Origin: Bacillota bacterium
Lineage (GTDB): Bacteria; Bacillota_E; RBS10-35; JAJYVN01
Length of the DNA stretch: 7,459 nt
Direction of reading: 5' to 3'
Assembly: GCA_021846605.1 (NCBI GenBank)
Contig: JAJZWQ010000148.1
Coordinates: 1-7,459 of the forward strand
Shown here: positions 1 through 5,180 of the stretch, one piece after another
Layout of the letters: the number at the start of each line of letters is the position of its first letter
Numbering within the stretch: the stretch's first letter is position 1
Notes under the pieces: generated by a model
Database searches by the model: none
The model's input: the letters and a program-made list of their open reading frames with translations, nothing else
What the model was told of the DNA's origin: nothing
Program-made: the position numbers and the translations under genes

Positions 1-988
1 GCGCGTCGATGAGATTCTGGAGGAACTGCTGCCAGTTGGCGGGGCTCAGGGGCTGGAGCAGGTGCGCCTCCTGCAGCAGGGCAATCCCGCGCCGGCACGC
101 CTCAACCGCTTCGGCGTCGCCCCGGACCGCCAACCAATCCGGCGCCAGTTGCTGGTCGTTGCGGCGGAGGAGGACATCCGTATAAAAGTTGCTGGCCACA
201 GCGAACACGGGCAGGACGTGGCCGGTGCCCAGGCCGTCGATGGCCAGGCGGCCGATGTTCGCGTAAGACTTCGCCCGCCCTACCCGGCCCAGCCGGCCGA
301 CCAGTTCCACCTCATCGAAGAGGATGACCCAGCCCGCGTATCCGCGCAGGCGGATCAGGTAGTCCACGAGCCGGAGGTAGTCGCGCACGTCCCGCAGGGC
401 CGAGAAGCGCGGCGCTTTCAACGCCGTGTGAAAGTTCGTTCGGTGGATGCGCTTGAGGTCGGCCACTCCGAGGTCCATGCGCTCGAGGTCCCCAAGCAGC
501 ACCTCGGTCGCTTCCGTGCTCTGACCCTCGAGCAGGTTGTGCAGGACCGCATGCAGCTTGGGATGGAGTTCCGTGCGCGCCCACTCCAGCAGGCGGTGGG
601 ACTCCGGGCTGTCGGCGTCCAGCCCCAGCACCAGCCGGGCGATGCCGGGTTGGGCCGCCCCGGGGAGGTAGGTGTCCGCGATCAGCTTGGGATAGATGCG
701 ATCCAGGCGGTCCAACGGGGTCTCCCGGGTGAGGGCGATGGTCGAGACCACGAAGTTGCGCTGGCTGGCCAGGTGCCACAGCGCCCGCAGGGTGTGGGTC
801 TTGCCGTCTCCGTAGTTCGCCGCCAGGGCGTAGGTGCGGCCGCTCTTGGCGGCCACCGTGTCCAGCAGGTCGGCGAGGTGGGTGAGGATCCCCGCCCGGC
901 CGAACACCCACGGCTCCACGGTCGGTGGCAGCGGCACGCCGCTCCGCAGATGTTCGAGGCGCAGGCGGGCGTTGGCCTGGCGCGTCAT
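1..988 (-). CDS. BREX-type (DUF2791, BrxC/BrxD-like) P-loop ATPase, 3' end cut by window
   Basis: This is a P-loop ATPase, probably a motor or switch subunit of a multi-protein complex on DNA. Its C-terminus lies outside the window; 329 residues are visible. Seen: a short N-terminal helix containing LRSGVP, Walker A NYGDGKTHT at about residues 58-66, then FVVSTIALTRETPLDRLDRI, in which the RETPL-D-Y pattern is characteristic of the DUF2791 / 'BREX system ATP-binding' family. Walker B is VILFDEVELV (D225, E226), followed by RAKSYANI. The fold assignment comes from remembered family patterns, not a search. The start is ATG 988, preceded by a G-rich Shine-Dalgarno (AGGGGGAG), and it overlaps the upstream ATPase stop by 4 bases (ATGA), so the two are translationally coupled. 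Substrate and partners are unknown. Homologs of this size are small ATPases like BrxD rather than the large BrxC or PglY. Confidence 0.82.
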   Translation of the reverse strand, partial: MTRQANARLRLEHLRSGVPLPPTVEPWVFGRAGILTHLADLLDTVAAKSGRTYALAANYGDGKTHTLRALWHLASQRNFVVSTIALTRETPLDRLDRIYPKLIADTYLPGAAQPGIARLVLGLDADSPESHRLLEWARTELHPKLHAVLHNLLEGQSTEATEVLLGDLERMDLGVADLKRIHRTNFHTALKAPRFSALRDVRDYLRLVDYLIRLRGYAGWVILFDEVELVGRLGRVGRAKSYANIGRLAIDGLGTGHVLPVFAVASNFYTDVLLRRNDQQLAPDWLAVRGDAEAVEACRRGIALLQEAHLLQPLSPANWQQFLQNLIDA

Positions 989-2223
989 TCGGCTCCCCCT
1001 TCGGCGGCCCGCAGTGCGGCCAGCACGCTGCGCCTGACCGCTGAGACGTCCACGTCCCGCACCTGCCACTGTGCCATCGCCGCCGCCACCGCGCGTGCCC
1101 GCAACTCAGCGTCGGCGCCGGGCAGCACGCTCTCCGCCAATCGCTCGGCCATCGCCTGGCCGGCATCGGGATCGGACGCCCACAGGCGTTCGGCCACGAT
1201 CGTGTCGGCGAAGCGGTTGAGCTCCACGGTCTCCACCTCGGTGCGCAGGCGCTCCGCCAGCGCGATGTAGGAGGGGATGCCGCGGCGGTCGTCGGTCAGC
1301 AGTTCGGGGGGGCCGGCCACCAGGAGCATCAGCCCCGGGAGCAGGCCCATCTCGTCGATCAGTGTGCGGAGCATCTCGTAGAAGTCGGCCACCCTCTGCG
1401 GCGTGTAATAGGGCGGCACGTCCCGCGCGGCGTCTGGCGCGCCCGGCACCGACTCGGTGGGACGGCGCTTGTCTAAAAGGACCCCCGCGTTGTCGGCGGC
1501 GACGGCCAGGCCCGGGAACCCGGCCTGACGGACGAAATGCACCAACGAGCGCAGCCAGAGGCGGGCGCTGAAGCGATCCATGCAGCGGTGCAGACGCAGG
1601 CGGTTGCAGTCCCGCTGGCCCACCCTTTCCCCCCGCAACCACCGCTGGGTCAACCCCTCGGCCAGGGGGTCGTCCGGGGGCTGGCCCCAGGCGACCTGCT
1701 CGCACCAGCGGGCAAGCCCGATCCCATACCCCACGTCCAGATCAGGGCTGCGCTCCAGATCCCGGTGCAACGCGTCCTGCAGGGTCACCCGCAGGGGGCC
1801 GGCCTCATGGGCGGTGGCCTCGCACCATCCGGTCAGGGTTTGACCGGCCGTCAACGCAATGTCCTGGTACCCGGCGCGACGGAGGGTGCGGTTGACGAAA
1901 CGGCGTGCCAGGTCCTCGAGATCCAGGCCCGCCGCCACGGCCCGGTAGAGGTGGTCGAACCCGCCCAGGGGTGTGCGGGCGGCGTCGATCGCCACCGTGA
2001 CGAACCCCCGCGCCCGGGCACGCTCCAGGGCGGCACCCAGGAAGTGCGTCTTTCCGGCGCCGGTGGCACCGAGCACCAGTTTCAGCTTGGCGCCACCTTC
2101 GGCCACAAACCCCCGCTCCGCCTGCAGCAGGTACTGGTCCAAAAAGGCCAATTGGCCCGCCGGGTCCACGTGCACATCGTGAGCGGGATGGGGGCGGCCT
2201 CCCACGGGTGCGGGCTCAGGCAT
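985..2223 (-). CDS. second BREX-type (DUF2791-like) P-loop ATPase with atypical Walker B
   Basis: A 412-residue ATPase that looks like a divergent paralog of the next gene in the operon. Walker A is GATGAGKTH (residues 52-60). It is followed by GFVTVAIDAARTPLGGFDHL, which aligns with the FVV...RETPLDRLD stretch of its neighbour. The Walker B region is GLAVAADNAGVLL (238-250), with Asp-Asn (D244, N245) where Asp-Glu is expected. A later strand LMLLVAGPPELL (298-309) and IPSYIALAERLR (316-327) fit a sensor and arginine-bearing segment of a AAA-like core. The start is ATG 2223, 8 bases inside the end of the upstream coiled-coil gene, and the stop overlaps the following ATPase start. I infer that the two ATPases form a mixed oligomer in which this one may bind rather than hydrolyse ATP. 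The family call is fairly firm; the function is unknown. Confidence 0.8.
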   Translation of the reverse strand: MPEPAPVGGRPHPAHDVHVDPAGQLAFLDQYLLQAERGFVAEGGAKLKLVLGATGAGKTHFLGAALERARARGFVTVAIDAARTPLGGFDHLYRAVAAGLDLEDLARRFVNRTLRRAGYQDIALTAGQTLTGWCEATAHEAGPLRVTLQDALHRDLERSPDLDVGYGIGLARWCEQVAWGQPPDDPLAEGLTQRWLRGERVGQRDCNRLRLHRCMDRFSARLWLRSLVHFVRQAGFPGLAVAADNAGVLLDKRRPTESVPGAPDAARDVPPYYTPQRVADFYEMLRTLIDEMGLLPGLMLLVAGPPELLTDDRRGIPSYIALAERLRTEVETVELNRFADTIVAERLWASDPDAGQAMAERLAESVLPGADAELRARAVAAAMAQWQVRDVDVSAVRRSVLAALRAAEGGAE

Positions 2224-3004
2224 CTCCGTTCCCCGCCTCAGTCGGCACCAGGCGGATGGCGATGAGCTTGTCCTGGGTCCCGCGGGCGGTCGGGATCGAC
2301 AGGCCCGATCCGGCATTGCGCAGGTCGCAGAACTGCAGCAGCCGCTTGCCGACCCGCATGTTGGTCTGGCGGAAGCGGTAGATGTCGAAGGCGAACTCGT
2401 CCCGCGTGTAGCTGTTGCGGCCGAACGTGCCCAACTGGAACATCTCCAGGATGTCCACAAGGCGCACCGGCGGCGACCCGACGCCATCGCCCACGCGGAT
2501 GTCGTATGCCCTGGCCAGGCTGGCGCCGAAGCGGTCCGCGGCGAAGGTCGCCCCGTAGAGACGGTCCCGCTCCCGTTTGACAGCCCCAGCCAGGGACTCG
2601 GGTGCCAAGGTCCAGATCGAACGCCGGCCCAAAAGCGCCCGGTGTTCGGCCAGCCGGATCCGCACGTCGAACGGGAAGACCCGATAATCCGGGTAGCTTC
2701 CCTCCAGGGGGATGCCCTGACTGGCGCAGGCCTGGGCGAATGCCTCGGCGTACTGGGCGTGCGCCGCCGCCTCGCCCGCCTCCAGCAGTACCGCAGGGTC
2801 CTGCACGGCCGGCTCCAACTCCGCCAGCGCGGCCGCCGCCTCCGCCGCGCGGCCGGCCGCGTCCTGGGCGCGCTGCCGCAGGTCGTGGACATCCACGGCT
2901 TCGGCGGCGCGCTGCAGCCGCTTGGCCAGGCGGGCCGCGGTTGCGGCGAGCGTCGCCGCCCGCTTGGCGCGCGTGGCGACCTGTGCGTCAAATCGTTCGA
3001 ACAC
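2216..3004 (-). CDS. unnamed helical/coiled-coil protein of the ATPase operon
   Basis: A 262-residue protein of no named family that I recognise. Residues 1-90 are rich in Ala, Arg, Leu and Glu and read as long amphipathic helices or a coiled coil. A compact, better-mixed domain follows, with YPDYRVFPFDVRI (104-116), a GRRSIWTLAPESL segment (126-138), RLVDILEMFQLGTFGRNSY (181-199) and EFAFDIYRFRQTNMRVGKRL (203-222). There is no signal peptide or membrane segment. I chose GTG 3004 because AGGAGG lies 7 bases upstream. The frame is open for about 170 codons further upstream, but that stretch does not look like protein until the PH-like segment. The stop lies inside the next ATPase gene (8-base overlap), so coupling is likely. 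I infer a structural or adaptor partner of the two ATPases. The coding call is strong; no role is claimed. Confidence 0.75.
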   Translation of the reverse strand: MFERFDAQVATRAKRAATLAATAARLAKRLQRAAEAVDVHDLRQRAQDAAGRAAEAAAALAELEPAVQDPAVLLEAGEAAAHAQYAEAFAQACASQGIPLEGSYPDYRVFPFDVRIRLAEHRALLGRRSIWTLAPESLAGAVKRERDRLYGATFAADRFGASLARAYDIRVGDGVGSPPVRLVDILEMFQLGTFGRNSYTRDEFAFDIYRFRQTNMRVGKRLLQFCDLRNAGSGLSIPTARGTQDKLIAIRLVPTEAGNGDA

Positions 3005-3130
3005 CCGTATCCCTCCTGCCGGGCGTCTTTTTTCGAGACATTGTGACAAAATCCTGGGTCCCCAGACCCCAGAAGGCGCACATCGCCATTGCGGCGATTG
3101 CCATTGCGTGGGCGCCGGTTGCGGTGAGTT
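3005..3130. other. gap between PH-like relic and coiled-coil gene, with small repeats
   Basis: About 125 bases that are open in the frame of the downstream gene but read as low-quality protein, so probably non-coding. They hold a perfect inverted repeat ATCGCC-attgc-GGCGAT (3082-3098), a direct repeat GCCATTGCG (3085-3093 and 3100-3108), the palindrome CTGGGTCCCCAG (3054-3065), and an AT-richer patch (about 3028-3053) containing TTGTGACAA. I cannot identify a convincing -35/-10 pair. Confidence 0.45.
3012..3017 (-). promoter_or_regulatory. ribosome binding site that fixes the GTG 3004 start
   Basis: A perfect AGGAGG on the minus strand, 7 bases before GTG 3004. It is the main reason to start the coiled-coil gene here rather than reading it as one fusion with the PH-like segment upstream, with which it shares an open frame. 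Confidence 0.7.
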
Positions 3131-3597
3131 CAGGGGCTCGCCCTTGGCCAACCACTCCACCGCCCGGGCGGCAATCCCCATGTGACGGGTCAACGGGCCC
3201 GAGAAACGCAGCAGGGGTCGCCGTTCGCCCGAGGTGGACTCCAGGAGCAAGACGCCGTTGCCCACCTCGTGGCGCAGCGTGCAGCGCGCCACCTCGGCCA
3301 GGGGGAGCCGCTCCAGGACGGCCGCCTCCGGGGGCGGGGGCGCCGCCAACAGCAGGCGTGCGCCATCCCACATCTCGCCGCGCGACCGACGCAGTACGGC
3401 CCCTGCAGACTGGGCCAGACCCCCGGGGCCCCGTAGAGCAGGATCTCGCCGTCGCGGACCACGATCCAGCGCTTGCCGAAGTCCCCAGACTCGGTCAGAT
3501 CGGTGCCCGCGCACAGCAGGATCCTCGGATCGTCCGCGCGCGCTCCGTCAGGGACGGGGTCGGGCCCGGCGCGCATCAGCCGCTGGTTTCTGCCCAC
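3131..3597 (-). pseudogene. PH-like domain protein or relic, one frameshift
   Basis: A translated domain of about 155 residues split over two frames. The first part starts at GTG 3597 and reads ILLCAGTDLTESGDFGKRW and IVVRDGEILLYG. The second part, one frame over, reads LERLPLAEVARCTLRHEVGN, then PLLRFSGPLTRHMG and AVEWLAKGEPL. The order (acidic 'TDL...G' start, 'W-V-V' strand, 'LPL-E' strand, '-RFS-' strand, long helix ending KGEPL) matches, from memory, the PH-like N-terminal domain of some bacterial ABC exporters in Bacillota and Chloroflexota. The shift falls in the C5G4C4 run at 3420-3432, where one extra base restores the frame. No stop follows KGEPL, so the frame runs into the next gene. 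It is therefore either a sequencing error in a standalone or fused gene, or the 5' relic of a lost ABC gene. The domain identity is moderately sure. Confidence 0.55.
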
Positions 3598-3603
3598 CGT
3601 GCT

Positions 3604-3623
3604 CCCTCCCGGCCCCCCACCCC
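3604..3623 (-). promoter_or_regulatory. Shine-Dalgarno of the PH-like gene inside a G-quadruplex motif
   Basis: On the minus strand, four G runs (G4, G6, G3, G3) are separated by loops of only 1, 2 and 1 bases. The last two runs with the A between them form GGGAGGG, which is also the Shine-Dalgarno, 6 bases before GTG 3597. Folding of the mRNA here would hide the ribosome site. The motif is seen directly; the regulatory effect is inferred. Confidence 0.5.
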
Positions 3624-3649
3624 AGACTCCACCCAGGCGAGGGATCACT

Positions 3650-3666
3650 CCCCGGCCGCGCCGGGG
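3650..3666. repeat. perfect GC hairpin in the divergent intergenic region
   Basis: CCCCGG-ccgcg-CCGGGG, a 6-base stem with a 5-base loop, in the presumed 5' leader or promoter region of the minus-strand operon. There is no T tract, so it is not a classical terminator. Confidence 0.4.
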
Positions 3667-3680
3667 CATGCTTTCTGTGT

Positions 3681-3704
3681 GGGTTGTGGGTTGTGGGTTG
3701 GGGG
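3681..3704 (+). repeat. G-tract tandem repeat (GGGTTGT), G-quadruplex motif
   Basis: Three G3 runs and one G5 run are separated by TTGT, TTGT and TT, i.e. a short tandem repeat of a GGGTTGT unit. It matches the usual four-run quadruplex pattern on the plus strand and lies about 85 bases upstream of the PH-like gene start. Confidence 0.65.
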
Positions 3705-3770
3705 AGTGTCACGCCTCCAGCCGAGGGTGCCGACCGCGGCGCTGCTCGACGCAGCCGGGCCGGTCTGCCC

Positions 3771-3787
3771 GGGCCCCTCGGGGGCCC
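3771..3787. repeat. perfect GC hairpin GGGCCCC/GGGGCCC
   Basis: A 7-base perfect stem with a TCG loop. Neither side is followed by a T run, so I list it as an inverted repeat rather than a terminator. Confidence 0.45.
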
Positions 3788-4029
3788 CCGACATTGACGC
3801 CGAGTTTGCCACGGATGGGGGGGCCAAGCAAGCCCGTGCGGGGCGACAGGATACCATCTGCAGGGTGGATTCGCCCCGGATGCGGGATCCGTCCCCCATC
3901 CCCGGTTGGGAGGCGGTTGTCCACCTTCTCGGGCCCCCAGGTACGGGTGCGGAAGGTGGGCCGGTAGCGGTGGTGGCCGGACGGGCCAAGCCCCGCCCCA
4001 GCCGTTCCCTCCAACGCTCCTGCCGGATT

Positions 4030-4046
4030 GAGCCGGTGCGCGGCTC
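4030..4046. repeat. hairpin GAGCCG/CGGCTC
   Basis: A perfect 6-base stem with loop GTGCG, flanked by an outer TGCC/GGCA pairing (4021-4024 with 4047-4050) across a five-base bulge. It lies 6 bases before the operator-like palindrome. Confidence 0.4.
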
Positions 4047-4056
4047 GGCAACGACA

Positions 4057-4070
4057 TGTCCGGTCGGACA
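4057..4070. promoter_or_regulatory. operator-like palindrome TGTCCG-gt-CGGACA
   Basis: Perfect 6-base arms around a 2-base centre, overlapping a second palindrome GACATGTC (4053-4060). The size and symmetry suit a dimeric repressor such as a TetR or MerR type. It sits in the divergent region, about 175 bases before the exonuclease start. No matching regulator gene is in the window, so this is a tentative call. Confidence 0.35.
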
Positions 4071-4191
4071 AGTTCTTCCGTCGCGCCGCATCCGCGCCTG
4101 AGGTGAAGATCCCCGCCGGCCAAGGCGCCAAACCCGTGCCCGTCTCGCCAGCCAGGATGCTGCGCGCGCGGCGCGAAAAAGGGCGTGGTTT

Positions 4192-4216
4192 GGTTCTGGA
4201 ACCCAGACCCAGAACC
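4192..4216. repeat. inverted repeat GGTTCTGG/CCAGAACC just before the exonuclease
   Basis: A perfect 8-base stem with a 9-base loop, ending about 10 bases before the exonuclease Shine-Dalgarno, so it would fold in the mRNA leader. Its right half contains CCCAGACCCAGAA (4202-4214). This recurs with one extra C at 3061-3074 in the other intergenic gap, which points to a dispersed intergenic repeat family. Confidence 0.55.
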
Positions 4217-4231
4217 CAGCAACGGCAGGAG

Positions 4232-4845
4232 ATGGCCAAGGTGGCCCAACGTGATGCCGCGGCCGGCGTGCCCCCGGACCAGAGGCTGGCGGCGTTCGTC
4301 GATGGGGAGACGACAGGGTTCAGTCCCGCCCGAGATGAGGTCATCGAACTGGCTGTCATCGTGTTCCGGTTCCACCGCTCCACCGGCAAGGGGATTGGGG
4401 TGGTCGACGAGTTTTCCGGGCTTCAGGAGCCTTCGCGGCCGATTCCCGCCGGCGCCACGGCGGTCCACGGGATCTCACTGACGACGTGGTCCGGGGTCGC
4501 GCGCTGGATCACAAGCGGGCCCTGGGCTTGTTGACGCGGGCGGAGTTCCTGGTGGCTCATAACGCGTCATTTGATCGCGGCTTTGTGGTGCGGATGTACC
4601 CGGGCCTGGGGCCAAAACCCTGGATGTGTTCCCTCCGGGACATCGATTGGCGGCGGCGAGCCGTTGTCTCACAAAGCCTGCAGCATGTTGGCCATGCACG
4701 GGCTGCAAGCGGACCAAGCGCACCGCGCTCTGGCGGACTGCCGCTCGGCCCTCCAGCTCCTGGCCTACCGGGGGCCGGACGGGAGCACCTACTTTCAGGA
4801 GATGCTCCGCCGCCGTGGCCTGCTGTCCGGCGAGGAGACGACGGG
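4232..4845 (+). pseudogene. DEDDh (DnaQ-like) 3'-5' exonuclease, broken by two frameshifts
   Basis: A DnaQ/RNase T-type exonuclease would remove nucleotides from DNA or RNA 3' ends with two metal ions. Three frame segments together give the whole domain. Segment one has Exo I FVDGETTGF (Asp at 4301, Glu at 4307) and ends AVHGISL. Segment two has Exo II FLVAHNASFDRGFV (Asp at 4573) and WMCSLRDIDWR. Segment three has Exo III QAHRALADC (His at 4721, Asp at 4736) and TYFQEML. Adding one base near 4482 (restoring LTDVVRGRALDHKR) and adjusting the frame near 4681-4686 joins them. The start is ATG 4232, or GTG 4241, which has better spacing (9 bases) to AGGAG at 4227-4231. The third segment stays open to 5047, but nothing past about 4845 looks like the family. 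It may be true decay or assembly error. The domain identity is secure; the exact cellular role is not. Confidence 0.78.
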
Positions 4846-5180
4846 GGGCGGAACCGGGATAGGTGTCCTGGTGTTCCCAGGGACGAGGTGCTTGTGTATC
4901 CCGGGCCCTGGGGCCGTTCGCGCCGCGGCCCGTTGTCCGGGCTTCGCTCCCTCTCGGGGGCGCGCCCCACACACCCTGTGCCTCTGGATCGCCCACCGCG
5001 ACCCGCTCTGTCCCATCGGCGGGTGGTGCCGCATCGGCTGGCGCTAGCCCCGCACGCTCCCGTCCACCGGTTCCGCGCTTGGCCTGAGATGGCCCCCGCA
5101 CGGGTGCGGTGCCGGAGGTCCGCGCCAGCGGCGATGCCCACCACGTCCCCGCTGTCTCCGCGCTCTGCGGCACACCCGTC
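4846..5180. other. convergent intergenic region, no convincing gene
   Basis: The stretch between the exonuclease remnant and the end of the ABC operon. It holds short palindromes: CCTGG-tgttc-CCAGG (4867-4881), GGGGCGCGCCCC (4957-4968) and CCGCAC-gg-GTGCGG (5096-5109). The last lies 72 bases past the ABC stop. None has a T tract. The open frame to 5047 looks like chance read-through in GC-rich DNA. Confidence 0.45.

Larger units (their letters stand above)
3598..4231. other. divergent intergenic region without a recognisable gene
   Basis: About 630 bases lie between the leftward PH-like start and the rightward exonuclease. Frames are open here because GC is high, but none gives a protein pattern I recognise or a start with good spacing to a Shine-Dalgarno. 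It holds the G-tract motifs, hairpins and palindrome listed separately. A structured RNA or a decayed gene cannot be excluded. Confidence 0.5.

Noticed and set aside
62..1270. Long plus-strand open frame (402 codons) opposite the first ATPases
   Set aside because: Antisense shadow: no protein motifs, and the minus strand carries clear Walker A and B motifs with overlapping starts and stops.
2988..3041. 17-codon minus-strand ORF overlapping the start of the coiled-coil gene, possible leader peptide
   Set aside because: Only a weak AGGA 10 bases upstream, no stop-codon-linked attenuator, and no conservation can be tested.
2224..3081. N-terminal extension of the second ATPase up to position 3081
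   Set aside because: It is an out-of-frame reading of the coiled-coil gene (Arg/Ser/Pro-rich); the homologous protein begins at ATG 2223.
3771..3787. Intrinsic terminator
   Set aside because: A strong stem, but no T tract on either strand.
2602..4101. 499-codon plus-strand open frame
   Set aside because: Pro/Arg/Gly-rich low-complexity translation running through genes and intergenic DNA alike; typical of GC-rich shadows.
3548..4468. Minus-strand 306-codon open frame across the divergent region and exonuclease start
   Set aside because: No recognisable domain, and it runs antisense through the clear Exo I motif.
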